From NCBI RefSeq assembly GCF_003977615.1, contig NZ_RYZR01000001.1, forward strand, positions 62,001-126,000: 64,000 bases of DNA, in the 5' to 3' direction. The translations under genes and the position numbers were made by a program. The stretch is from Dyella dinghuensis (GTDB lineage Bacteria; Pseudomonadota; Gammaproteobacteria; Xanthomonadales; Rhodanobacteraceae). Under the pieces are notes generated by a model, which searched no databases, was not told the DNA's origin, and was given only the letters and a program-made list of their open reading frames with translations. Shown one piece after another: positions 9,946 to 17,499 of the stretch; position 1 is the stretch's first letter, and each line of letters begins with the position of its first letter.

Positions 9946-9994
9946 GCTGATATTGCTGGCCACGAAAGGCTAAACAGGTTGAGCTCACTTATTA

Positions 9995-10402
9995 ATGGAT
10001 AAGCAAAATGTATCCGTCGAGGAAATTGCGTCTGCATATCTTGCGTACTTGCGTACCCAAGATGAGCAGTTTGAGTGGGTGCTCGCAGACATTTATGGCT
10101 TCGCCTTAGACAAAGATTGGAATGGTCTTTGGGCGTTGGTGCGTATTGTTGCGTTATGGCAAGAAGACATAGATAGCAAAACCCTTTGTGTCTTTGCGGC
10201 GGGCCCGTTAGAAGATCTTTTGGACGGCGCTGGGCTCGTTTATATCGACAGGGTTGAATCGTTTGCTCGGGAGTGCCCTCGTTTTGCGAGGATGCTTACC
10301 GGCGTATGGCCAAGCTCCATCGATGCAGATGTCTGGAAACGAGTGACTACCATTTGTCGACGCGTTCCCGACCCTTTTGATATGCCGTATCGTTTTCACT
10401 AG
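9995..10402 (+). CDS. DUF6869-like hypothetical protein
   Basis: A 135-residue soluble, largely helical protein. The pattern W..LW.LVRI, a GPLEDLL segment, a following helix and GVW near residue 105 agree with what I remember of the DUF6869 family, whose members are small and of unknown function. No signal peptide or membrane helix is seen. It starts right after a block of dispersed repeats and stops 10 bases before another, so it looks like an isolated accessory gene flanked by repeats. Confidence 0.6.
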   Translation: MDKQNVSVEEIASAYLAYLRTQDEQFEWVLADIYGFALDKDWNGLWALVRIVALWQEDIDSKTLCVFAAGPLEDLLDGAGLVYIDRVESFARECPRFARMLTGVWPSSIDADVWKRVTTICRRVPDPFDMPYRFH

Positions 10403-10411
10403 CTGAAAACA

Positions 10412-10430
10412 GGGGTCAGAGTGCACTTTT
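10412..10430 (+). repeat. GGGGTCAGAGTGCACTTTT motif
   Basis: A near-consensus copy of the dispersed motif just after the preceding stop codon; a degenerate copy (GAGGTCAGATTTACTTA) follows at 10438. Confidence 0.6.
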
Positions 10431-10494
10431 CAAAAACGAGGTCAGATTTACTTATCGCGTGCACTTAGTTCGCAATTGAATCTTTTTCCAGTTC

Positions 10495-10701
10495 TTATGG
10501 CCCGATCGTTGCGGACCAGGCTGATGTCCAGTAAGACGGCTTAGACAGCGCCAATTGGGTCGTCTGTGGGTTTGGTGTCGGCAGGTCATCGCTGCTTTCC
10601 AACAGCCGATTGTAACTGGCATGGTCTTCAACATCCCAGGCAACGTTCTTAGTCTGACTAAGGGTGCGTAGATCGAGTGTCGTACCCAGACCCGCGTATG
10701 G
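10495..10701 (-). pseudogene. C-terminal gene remnant cut off by a repeat
   Basis: On the minus strand a protein-like frame runs from about 10701 to a stop at 10495-10497. It begins PYAGLGTTLDLR and continues through AWDVEDHASYNRLLESSDD to a C-terminus WSATIGP. The composition looks like real protein, but there is no start codon or ribosome site, and the upstream end meets a GGGGTCAGAGCCCTTTTTG repeat (10706-10724). I read it as the surviving tail of a lost gene; the family is not recognised. Confidence 0.5.
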
Positions 10702-10765
10702 AAAAGGGGTCAGAGCCCTTTTTGTAGCTCACGAAATGACGGTGCCACGTACCTCTATGAACCGT

Positions 10766-11245
10766 TTACTGACGCGCCAATGCATTCAATCTAAGCTGAA
10801 GCTCGTTTGCCCGATCCGCGGTGTGGCTCAACACGCATTCTTCTTGATTGATTGAATCCGCTGTCCCGCCGCCCGCAATCAGCGCGTTGCAATCCTTATC
10901 GCGAGCGGATATCCAAGCCCTTTCCTCGTCGTGCAGCTTCAACTGGTCGTCTGATGAAAGCTGTGTTTGAAGCTTTTTATAGGCCGCATTTCGCCGTGAG
11001 TCTTGAAACGAAGCTTCATCGCTACTGCAGTCCAGAATATTCGCGGTGACTCCACCGCTCGCGGCAACGCAGTCGTAGTAGGACTCTCTATATTTCTGAG
11101 TTTCCGTTTGAGCGCTACGGCTTTTGCTGTACGGGTTGTTCTGAGCACCATCCTGTATACGGAAGACGGGCAGGCCCACGGCATAGGAATTCGCCAGCAC
11201 TGCGACCAGTGTGAGAGCTGACTTGATTTTAAACTTCTCTGTCAT
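10766..11245 (-). CDS. LprI-like (DUF1311) exported protein
   Basis: A 159-residue protein with an N-terminal export signal (hydrophobic stretch ALTLVAVLANSYAVGL). The mature part has the features of the LprI/DUF1311 family: paired cysteines, a central AYKKLQTQLSSDDQLKLHDEE helix, then RAWISARDKDC, a GGGT segment, EECVLSHTADRANEL and a terminal helix. In Mycobacterium, LprI inhibits lysozyme; most family members are uncharacterised. Its position about 1 kb from a cluster with a lysozyme-like protein makes a protective periplasmic role attractive, but this is inference, and the gene is on the opposite strand from that cluster. Confidence 0.75.
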   Translation of the reverse strand: MTEKFKIKSALTLVAVLANSYAVGLPVFRIQDGAQNNPYSKSRSAQTETQKYRESYYDCVAASGGVTANILDCSSDEASFQDSRRNAAYKKLQTQLSSDDQLKLHDEERAWISARDKDCNALIAGGGTADSINQEECVLSHTADRANELQLRLNALARQ

Positions 11246-11321
11246 CGATCAAATGCCTTAAATTGGATTTCCAAAAGCGAAGTCATATTGAGTTTTCCTC
11301 GTTCAACCCGTCCCGTTTGCT

Positions 11322-11612
11322 TTAGCGGCTGGCCACCCAACCGTCCCCGATCTCCTCGAAGCGCACATGCGCCGCTTCAGTAGAACCCGCACTCATCTCC
11401 ATAAGTGTTTCGACGCCTCTCAACGCTAGCGTCATGGCGCGCGTGTCGATGCAGGGCGAGAGTTGTAATGCATCCCGCATGAGATGGACGATGCCATGGG
11501 CGCTTTCTAACAATATGTAGGCGTCGTCCAGCAGGGCAAGCGGGTTGCCGATGGGGGCAGGGTAGTAACTGGCGTTGAGGGTGAGCCAGGCTCCCGGGGC
11601 TTTCTCTTTCAT
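11322..11612 (-). CDS. hypothetical protein
   Basis: A 96-residue soluble protein; the start at 11612 is chosen because AAGGAA precedes it at the right distance, although the frame is open to 11645. It has two predicted helices (LLDDAYILLESAHGIVHLMR and a later MTLALRGVETLMEMS). No signal peptide or known motif is visible. Its neighbours are the LprI-like gene downstream on the same strand (76-base gap) and repeat-rich DNA. Family not recognised. Confidence 0.55.
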   Translation of the reverse strand: MKEKAPGAWLTLNASYYPAPIGNPLALLDDAYILLESAHGIVHLMRDALQLSPCIDTRAMTLALRGVETLMEMSAGSTEAAHVRFEEIGDGWVASR

Positions 11613-11751
11613 CGTTGTTCCTTTGTGCGATGAGATCGGTCGCAAACCGCGACCCTGTGCATGTGCACGCTTAGATCACGCCGTACATTGCATACGGCGT
11701 GAAGGGCTGCAGGAAAAATCCTGCAAGAACTATCGGGAAAGGACCACCCGT

Positions 11752-11871
11752 CTAGTCGTTTGCCCTGATTGCCCGACATCGTTTCGGGTAAACGATGGTG
11801 AAGGAATACGCTGTGCGCGCTCTGAGGCCGGGACGAAGGCAAACGAGTGCCGTATCATCGGGCTTAGCCAT
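11752..11871 (-). CDS. possible 39-residue protein
   Basis: A short frame starting at ATG 11871 has a strong GAGGAG six bases upstream and encodes MAKPDDTALVCLRPG followed by a basic C-terminus. Nothing in it is recognised. The ribosome site is the only real support. 11613-12226 has otherwise no convincing gene. Confidence 0.3.
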   Translation of the reverse strand: MAKPDDTALVCLRPGLRARTAYSFTIVYPKRCRAIRAND

Positions 11872-11980
11872 GATTAACTCCTCGAAGTTAGTTGTGGTTA
11901 GCGGATCGTATGGGCTCGAATCCCATGCGGTCCGCGCTACTTCACTTAGCGTCGGGCGATTCGGTATCTGAGAACGCCAC

Positions 11981-12049
11981 GCCCGACCCGGCGACCTTCG
12001 CACGCCACCCTCCCAACGTCTGTCAGCGCGCGCTGATCAGCAAATACGG
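11981..12049 (+). repeat. 69-base dispersed repeat, copy 1
   Basis: Matches 33752-33820 at 58 of 69 positions without gaps. Both copies start GCCCG[A/G]CCCGGCGACCTT. Both are intergenic and in the same orientation. No protein frame is shared, so it may be a mobile or structural repeat. Confidence 0.65.
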
Positions 12050-12226
12050 ACAACACCGTTCCACGCATCGCTTTGTCTGATTAGCAATGATCGGCGATGC
12101 GCTCCGATATCGGAGCTTTGTCGCACGCCAGTCGTATGCCGACAGGGAAAAGAGGACTCGGGCTATTGTTCGCGCGCTTTTGCGCGCATTGAATGATCGC
12201 TTCAGCGATACATGCGGTGAGGCGAC

Positions 12227-12786
12227 ATGAAAAAGTTATTGATCAGCGTGCTGCTAATCGCTGCACCGTTGAGCTGCTTTGCGAACAGCAGCAATCTAGG
12301 GGTAACTGTTGTTTCGAAGAAATGCGGCGAGGCGGAGATGAGTCTGCGATGTACGGCCGTTGGCGATGGAATAGCAGACTGCCTACATCCATCACTGGTC
12401 TATAAATCGAAGGGTTCGATCAGAAAGCTACCCAACCCTAAGGGTCTCAAAGACACTTCGCCAACAAGCATCGCCTGCGTCAGGTCAAAAAATGATAACG
12501 CTGAATATTTTCATGTGATGTACGACGTTTTACCTACGGGTGCGATGTGTGTGAATGGCATCACCTTTACGATGCCAGCGGACATCTCCTGACTCAAAGT
12601 GATCCGGCCACTATCAAGGTTTCTAACGTTCCACCTGCGCAATCGATAGCCCCAAATAATCGATCTTTTGATGAACTGAGCAAAAAACTGAATCTAGGTG
12701 CGTACGAGGACGAAGACATCGTATGCGAAGGGGCACATGTCGACAGCAAAGGAAATTTACTCTGCTCTGTGAAGATCAATCGATGA
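12227..12786 (+). pseudogene. exported protein gene split by a TG-repeat frameshift
   Basis: The first frame (12227-12592) encodes a signal peptide (MKKLLISVLLIAAPLSCFA) and about 100 mature residues, then stops soon after a (TG)4 run at 12546-12553. Removing one TG unit joins it to the other frame, which continues from MCEWHHLYDASGHLL to a stop at 12784-12786. That stop overlaps the next gene's ATG as ATGA, as expected for the true end of an operon gene. The intact product would be about 185 residues, exported, with paired cysteines. It may be a real pseudogene, a phase-variable gene or a sequencing error. Function unknown. Confidence 0.65.
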
Positions 12787-13592
12787 GCCATTTTCCAGGG
12801 GTTTTGGATCGTCAAATGAAGTCAAGGGTAACGAAACAACCGCAGATGAAATACGCGGCGATCATTTCGATGACTTCATTACTCCCGGTTCATGCGTGTG
12901 CGGCCGCAGTACCCGGGGCGCCAATTAGCGCGAGCGCCTCGCTTGCAGAAAATGAGCTAGTTGTCGCCGCAAACGGTGCGACGCTACATATGAAAGCAAA
13001 TGGCTGCAGCAGCTTTACCGACGAGATAGCCGTCTGCAACGGCCGAGTGCAGCTGACCATCATTAACTCATCTGCAAACGTCAATCAGGTGATTAGGCCA
13101 AGTGCCGTATTCATAAGCAACAAGTACACGTTGTATGCCGGCCCGTTAACGGATGGTGGAGTGCGTGGCACTTATAGTTTTTTACTAAGTGATGTTAACG
13201 GTGATGGGAATGATGACCTGGTTGTGTGGACGGGCCGGGATGGCGGATACGGTGGACCCTCGTTTGATGTGTATTTATTCAATGCCGCCGAACACAAATA
13301 CGTCCACAGCCAGGCGTATTCCGATCTGACAGTTGGCAGCGCCGGGCTCTTTACCATCGAAAACGGAAAGCTTAAGACGATCGCTAAGGATGGATGCTGC
13401 ACTCATATTTTTGAAACGTATCAGGTTGAATCTGATGAGCCGAAATTGGTCGAACGAGTTACGGAGAGTACTTCGGAAGGTTCGGACAAGATCAGTGTCA
13501 AAACGGAGAGATTGATTGGCGATCGGATGACGATCGTGTCAGTAGAAGAAAAAATTGGTAAGAACGGGGCGGAGGAAATTGAGTTTCATTAA
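12783..13592 (+). CDS. XAC2610-like exported protein, candidate lysozyme-inhibitor/immunity protein
   Basis: A 269-residue product if started at 12783, whose ATG overlaps the upstream stop; an internal start at 12846 would place an export signal (MKYAAIISMTSLLPVHACA) at the very N-terminus and may be the real one. The core has a calcium-type loop DVNGDGNDDLVVW, then GYGGPSFDVYLFN, a GLFTIENGKLKTI strand and KDGCCTHIFETYQV. This order matches what I recall of XAC2610-related proteins; XAC2610 of Xanthomonas citri protects against the peptidoglycan hydrolase effector XAC2609. The lysozyme-like gene at 15066 in the same cluster supports an immunity role, but that is inference. Confidence 0.6.
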   Translation: MSHFPGVLDRQMKSRVTKQPQMKYAAIISMTSLLPVHACAAAVPGAPISASASLAENELVVAANGATLHMKANGCSSFTDEIAVCNGRVQLTIINSSANVNQVIRPSAVFISNKYTLYAGPLTDGGVRGTYSFLLSDVNGDGNDDLVVWTGRDGGYGGPSFDVYLFNAAEHKYVHSQAYSDLTVGSAGLFTIENGKLKTIAKDGCCTHIFETYQVESDEPKLVERVTESTSEGSDKISVKTERLIGDRMTIVSVEEKIGKNGAEEIEFH

Positions 13593-13648
13593 CTAACCAC
13601 TTTCACTTTATCCGTTCCTTTAAAAATACGCGTAGACAAGGATGTGAC

Positions 13649-14389
13649 ATGAAACGTCTCATTTTCACCAGCTTATTTGCATTGTTCGCATCGACGACGA
13701 CCCGTGGCGAAGATGCTGCTCCGCCAGCATCGTTGGTCGCGAAAGCTGACTCGTGTGGCGCAAAGACTGGCGCTCTGCAGGAAAAGTGTAAGCCGGGCCC
13801 CTTGGAAGCCATGTTGAGCTTACTTATCACAAAGGAAGGGGCGGCATGGTCGTCTTTCGCGGATGTTCCGGGTGTGCAATGGAGCGACAAGGCACCTGTA
13901 AAAAGTGCCGAAGTTCGCCAGATGGAGAGCTTCTATCACCGACGAGGAAAGCTTCTTCTTGCTGGATTCGGCGTTGTTGACATGCCAAATGGAAAAGTCG
14001 GTATTGATTTTGGTCTGGTGAAAGGTAATGAGGGCAATGTAGGAGTGATATTGAGCGGTGACGCCAATCAGGTCCATTCCATTTCGCTGGTGAAGTTCTA
14101 TCCAAGCGAGAACTATCAGCAGATCATTCGGCAACAGCTGCTGCCCGAAGACACGATCAAGCTAATCGCCGACCATTGCATGCTGGATGGATACGGCACT
14201 TCTGAAAACACAGGGAAAAACGAATTCTATGAAGTAGGCCTTGCTGCCGGTTTTGTGTACGTAGAAGCCTCAATAGACGACGAGGACGTGTCTACCGCTA
14301 GTGCGTCATCACTTGGGTCCACGACATTTGATTTTTACCGGAGCAGGCCGACGCAGAGATTGGTAGCGATGCGTTGTCGCGAACTTTAA
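13649..14389 (+). CDS. exported hypothetical protein
   Basis: A 246-residue protein with a signal peptide (MKRLIFTSLFALFASTTTRG) and five cysteines in the mature part, among them DSCGAK, EKCKPG, DHCML and MRCREL near the C-terminus, suggesting periplasmic disulfides. No known motif is recognised. It follows the XAC2610-like gene by 56 bases and precedes the lipoprotein gene by about 100 on the same strand, so it is probably co-transcribed with the lysozyme-like gene. Its base composition is lower in G+C than the core genes of the window. A periplasmic protective or chaperone role is possible but unproven. Confidence 0.7.
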   Translation: MKRLIFTSLFALFASTTTRGEDAAPPASLVAKADSCGAKTGALQEKCKPGPLEAMLSLLITKEGAAWSSFADVPGVQWSDKAPVKSAEVRQMESFYHRRGKLLLAGFGVVDMPNGKVGIDFGLVKGNEGNVGVILSGDANQVHSISLVKFYPSENYQQIIRQQLLPEDTIKLIADHCMLDGYGTSENTGKNEFYEVGLAAGFVYVEASIDDEDVSTASASSLGSTTFDFYRSRPTQRLVAMRCREL

Positions 14390-14446
14390 TGCAAGAAATG
14401 CTTCGTTCGTCGCATTCACCGAATTATATCAAGGAGGAACAAAACT

Positions 14447-14497
14447 ATGTCTGATCTGGAAGAGAAGGGTGTCTTAACTGCCGGAGTCAACACATGA
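14447..14497 (+). CDS. 16-residue leader ORF overlapping the lipoprotein start
   Basis: ATG at 14447 is preceded by a near-perfect AAGGAGG (14431-14437) and encodes MSDLEEKGVLTAGVNT. Its TGA overlaps the ATG of the next gene (ATGA at 14494-14497). This is the layout of a short ORF that couples translation to the following gene, whose own ribosome site is weak. It could also be the remnant of a longer gene. Confidence 0.45.
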   Translation: MSDLEEKGVLTAGVNT

Positions 14498-15036
14498 AGG
14501 GCTCACAGGTCGTCAGCCTGTTAGTGCTCTCTTTCTTGGGATGTGCGTGCGAGTCAGCGACGTCAGCGTCTGGTGTTGGGCAGGTTACGCCGTCCGCGAC
14601 GGCCACAGTTGCTCCAGCAGCGTCATCGGGTTCTTTAAAACCCGAGAGGCTTTCGCATTCGGTGTTGCGTGCAAAAGAGCTTGGTCCTGAGTACCAAGAA
14701 GGAATGAGCTATATGGCCTTCAGGGCGCAGCTTCTGGCAGAGGGGTGGAGCCCTGCCGGGGATTCGCCAGGCTTTCTCGATAGCATGCTTGGATCTAGAT
14801 ACGAGGATATATGCGCCGAGAATCCAAATTCTGCAGACGCGAAAATCTGTGCATTGAGTACGAAATTGCCAGAAGCCGTTATATGTGAATCGACGGGCAG
14901 TGGCAGTTGCTTGATGAGCTTCATCAAAGATCGCATGACCATTGACGTAAACACATCTGGCGACATTGAGAGCATTTACGACGCGCAACACAAATATGGC
15001 TTCTACGTGGACACTTGGCACATTTCCATCAAGTAA
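14494..15036 (+). CDS. lipoprotein, candidate immunity partner
   Basis: A 180-residue protein with a lipoprotein signal (VLSFLGCAC; lipobox LGC, acylated Cys17), a low-complexity Ala/Ser/Thr linker to about residue 48, and a folded domain with four cysteines (DICAE, KICAL, VICES, GSCLM) that probably pair in the periplasm. The family is not recognised. It sits 29 bases before the lysozyme-like gene. Membrane-anchored inhibitors next to peptidoglycan-cleaving effectors are the usual form of self-protection in Xanthomonadales, so an immunity role is a fair guess; sequence alone does not show it. Confidence 0.65.
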   Translation: MKGSQVVSLLVLSFLGCACESATSASGVGQVTPSATATVAPAASSGSLKPERLSHSVLRAKELGPEYQEGMSYMAFRAQLLAEGWSPAGDSPGFLDSMLGSRYEDICAENPNSADAKICALSTKLPEAVICESTGSGSCLMSFIKDRMTIDVNTSGDIESIYDAQHKYGFYVDTWHISIK

Positions 15037-15065
15037 TGGAGAAAAATCCTTAGGAGAGGGAGCTC

Positions 15066-16304
15066 ATGAGCAATCCTTTTGGTGAGTTAATAGCTAGCGG
15101 GGAAGGTGGCTACAATTCGTACAATCGTGGCACCCAAGGGAATAAAATAATTCCTGCAAATCAAGAAGTGGATTTCGCACGGACAACTATTGCGGAAATT
15201 CAAAGAAGACAATCGCTTTCAAAGTCCGACCCTGATGTGCTTTTTGCCGTTGGAAGGTATCAGCTTATTCCAGGAACTTTAGATGAAGCGGTCAGTAAGT
15301 TGAATATTGATACTTCCGAGAAGTTCACACCTGAAATGCAGGATCGGCTGTTTGGGGAAGGGTTGATTCGCGAAAAGCGCCCTGAAATTTATGAATACGT
15401 TACCGGAGTCTCAGGTGCTACGTTGCACGACGCTCAAAAGGCTGCCTCTAAAGAATGGGCTAGCGTAGAGGACCCCGATACTCCCGGACACGCGTACGCA
15501 AAGTACGAAAGAATGGGAAATAGAATGAGCATCACGGCCGCGCAGGTTGCTGATGCCATTGACGAGATGAAGCTCGAATACAAAGCCGGTATCGATAAGG
15601 GATTGTCTGCAGAAGGTGCGTGGCAGGCAACCTTAAGCATGGGTCCGGGTCAGTTTGGGCCTATCGCTAAGGGGCACATCCAACATCAACGGGGGGCCAC
15701 GAGTCACGTCTTACGCGAGGGTGACGACAATCCGTCAGTTGGCGAATTGCAAACTCACTTACGCGATCTCGGCTATACCGATTTGCAGGGGAATCCCCTC
15801 AAGACGGATAACAAATTTGGCGCCAGCACTCGTGGGGCAGTCGAAGCTTTCCAACGTGACCACGGCTTACGGAGCGATGGCGTGGCCGGTGACCACACAT
15901 TGCGAGCCATTGATGGACAACGTGCGTTATTAGGTGTTGTTCCTGCCTTCGCTCCGGCGTTAGAAGGTCGTGATGCCGGGCGCGCGAAAGAGCCGAATTT
16001 CGCATCATCTATACATGCGTCGACGCTTCAGGACGCCATGGCCGAGACAAACCTCGCACAAAGCATCACCAAGCACAGCTCAGTTCACGACATGTTCGAG
16101 GCCATATGTCAGGCCGCCGCCAATAAAGACATGGATGCCCTTTGCGCAGTTGGCAGAGCCTATGAGAACTCGCCCGCAGGGCAAGCCTCGCTGGCGCAAG
16201 GCGCGGAACTCAATCGGCAACAGGCACACGCCCAGGCGCTGGCGGAACAACACGCTCAAGCCCAGGTTCATCACACGCAACAGCAGGCCGGTCGATCCAG
16301 ATAA
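15066..16304 (+). CDS. lysozyme-like protein with peptidoglycan-binding domain, candidate toxin/effector
   Basis: A 412-residue protein without a signal peptide. Residues 5-115 look like a lysozyme-fold muramidase: ASGEGGYNSYNRG holds the likely catalytic Glu13, and FAVGRYQLIPGTL near residue 60 is the matching conserved block. Residues about 222-285 form a PG_binding_1 domain (VGELQTHLRDLGY, TRGAVEAFQRDHGL, SDGVAGDHTL). The last ~110 residues are rich in Ala and Gln and end in a Gln/His tail. A wall-degrading enzyme with no export signal suggests delivery by a secretion system. Gln-rich tails also occur after the XVIPCD domain of type IV effectors, but I do not see clear XVIPCD motifs. A phage-type endolysin is the alternative. 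Confidence 0.75.
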   Translation: MSNPFGELIASGEGGYNSYNRGTQGNKIIPANQEVDFARTTIAEIQRRQSLSKSDPDVLFAVGRYQLIPGTLDEAVSKLNIDTSEKFTPEMQDRLFGEGLIREKRPEIYEYVTGVSGATLHDAQKAASKEWASVEDPDTPGHAYAKYERMGNRMSITAAQVADAIDEMKLEYKAGIDKGLSAEGAWQATLSMGPGQFGPIAKGHIQHQRGATSHVLREGDDNPSVGELQTHLRDLGYTDLQGNPLKTDNKFGASTRGAVEAFQRDHGLRSDGVAGDHTLRAIDGQRALLGVVPAFAPALEGRDAGRAKEPNFASSIHASTLQDAMAETNLAQSITKHSSVHDMFEAICQAAANKDMDALCAVGRAYENSPAGQASLAQGAELNRQQAHAQALAEQHAQAQVHHTQQQAGRSR

Positions 16305-16314
16305 GGGAGGGAAT

Positions 16315-16857
16315 ATGGGACAGCAGGATGTCGAAGCGCTGGCGGTGAAGGTTGGGATGTTTGCCAGCAATCTGAAAGAACTCAGCGATCGCGTGGTGAT
16401 GGAATCGCATCAGGCCACGCAGCGCATGAACCAAACAGCGCAGAGCCTGGCGCTCAGCGCGGAAAATGCAGGCAAGCAGGCAATCGAGCGCCTTCAGCAA
16501 ACGGCGACTGGCGCCATTGTTGCCGGTGCTGGCGCAGCCACTAACGACATCGAACAGCGTCTTATGGCTTGCGCGGGAAAGGTCGAGCATTCGACGAATC
16601 AGCTCGACCAGCGCATCCGCACGCTGAGCATTATGCACACCGCAAACGCGTGGAAGGCATTCATTGCAGCAGCCGTCGGTTCCTTGGCGGTGATTGCTGT
16701 AGCCGTCTATGTCGTATGGCACGCACATCGGGATCTGCGGCGGGTCCAGTGGGTGGAACAAATCAATGCTGCGGAGGTGGCCGGCAAACTGGCTCCTTGT
16801 CCTGACAGCGGCATTTGTGTCTTGGTAAACAAGAAATGGGTGCGGCTGGATCAGTAG
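16315..16857 (+). CDS. coiled-coil inner-membrane protein
   Basis: A 180-residue protein starting 10 bases after the lysozyme-like gene, with GGGAGGGA before its ATG. Residues 1-100 are polar helix rich in Gln, Ala and Glu, probably a coiled coil. One membrane helix follows (FIAAAVGSLAVIAVAVYVVW), then a short tail with a Cys pair (LAPCPDSGICVLV). Proteins of this build sit near mobilisation and type IV secretion genes in some Xanthomonadales, as I recall, but no such genes are visible here. Tight spacing links it to the effector candidate, so it may help its delivery or regulation. Confidence 0.6.
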   Translation: MGQQDVEALAVKVGMFASNLKELSDRVVMESHQATQRMNQTAQSLALSAENAGKQAIERLQQTATGAIVAGAGAATNDIEQRLMACAGKVEHSTNQLDQRIRTLSIMHTANAWKAFIAAAVGSLAVIAVAVYVVWHAHRDLRRVQWVEQINAAEVAGKLAPCPDSGICVLVNKKWVRLDQ

Positions 16858-16909
16858 GCATCTTGAAATAGGCGCCCAAAGCACAGATCAGAGTGAGTTT
16901 TTTAAAAAA

Positions 16910-16950
16910 GGGACGGAGTTAGTTGAGTTGCATTAACTGCCTCCGTCTCC
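16910..16950 (+). repeat. GGAGTTAGTT-type hairpin
   Basis: GGGACGGAG...TTAACTGCCTCCGTCTCC, a member of the recurrent hairpin family, 53 bases after a stop codon. A diverged TCAGAGTGAGTTTT motif precedes it at about 16888. Confidence 0.65.
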
Positions 16951-17023
16951 TTTATCTCATCATCTGAGCGGCACGGTTGTAACTGCAACGTTTGAACGAT
17001 TGATCGAAATGAATGGAGTACTT

Positions 17024-17317
17024 ATGTCTCGCTATTGGAGTTTGGCTCTTTCGCTGTTGCTCTTTTGCGCTGCCGTCCACGCTGAGACATCTCTTCGTGT
17101 TGGCAGCAAGGTATTAACACTTGGCGACAGCGCGGTGCGCGTGCAGCAGCTGTTGGGACAACCCACGGTGCGTGCCCTGAGTCACGCGCATGTTGGAGGG
17201 GTGCCGGACAATCAGTTGGTGTCGGTGGAGCAGTGGCAATACGCCCAGGACGGTAAGACGATCCTAATCACGATTCATGGCGGTAGGGTTGCCAATATTG
17301 AGACGCTCTACGAATAG
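17024..17317 (+). CDS. small exported protein (DUF2845-like)
   Basis: A 97-residue protein; the start at 17024 follows GGAG. It has a cleavable signal (LALSLLLFCAAVHA) and a small domain with GSKVLTLGDSAVRVQQLLGQP, an aromatic VEQWQY strand and a terminal ITIHGGRVANIETL strand. This resembles DUF2845 and, more distantly, the SmpA/BamE fold. Function unknown. It stands alone between two copies of the hairpin repeat, the second of which probably ends its transcript. Confidence 0.65.
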   Translation: MSRYWSLALSLLLFCAAVHAETSLRVGSKVLTLGDSAVRVQQLLGQPTVRALSHAHVGGVPDNQLVSVEQWQYAQDGKTILITIHGGRVANIETLYE

Positions 17318-17329
17318 AAAACAGGCGCA

Positions 17330-17377
17330 AAAGGGGGCGGAGGTAATTAAGTTGCGTTAACTATCTCCGTCCCCTTT
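17330..17377 (+). repeat. GGAGGTAATTAA hairpin acting as terminator
   Basis: GGGGGCGGAGGTAATTAA pairs with TTAACTATCTCCGTCCCC around a short loop, with A-rich sequence before and TTTTTTT after. It lies 13 bases after a stop codon, so it should end transcription. Best-formed copy of the family. Confidence 0.75.
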
Positions 17378-17499
17378 TTTTGCTTATTAACTGCCTCCTC
17401 ATCTTTTGCTCTCTCGAGAGAAGAAGTGATCCGCCTTGACGCTTGCCTTCCTGAGCCTCACGATTTACCTATCACATCGGCCGAATACAGGGGGCGGCC

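Noticed and set aside
11890-11940. tRNA-like 3' half (T-arm-like ATGGGCTCGAATCCCAT followed by GCGGTCCGC)
   Set aside because: No matching 5' acceptor strand, D-arm or anticodon arm could be found upstream, and no CCA follows. At most a decayed fragment; the opposite strand carries a possible short ORF.
16000-16304. XVIPCD type IV secretion signal at the end of the lysozyme-like protein
   Set aside because: The Gln-rich tail is suggestive, but I cannot see the conserved XVIPCD blocks, so I do not call the domain.
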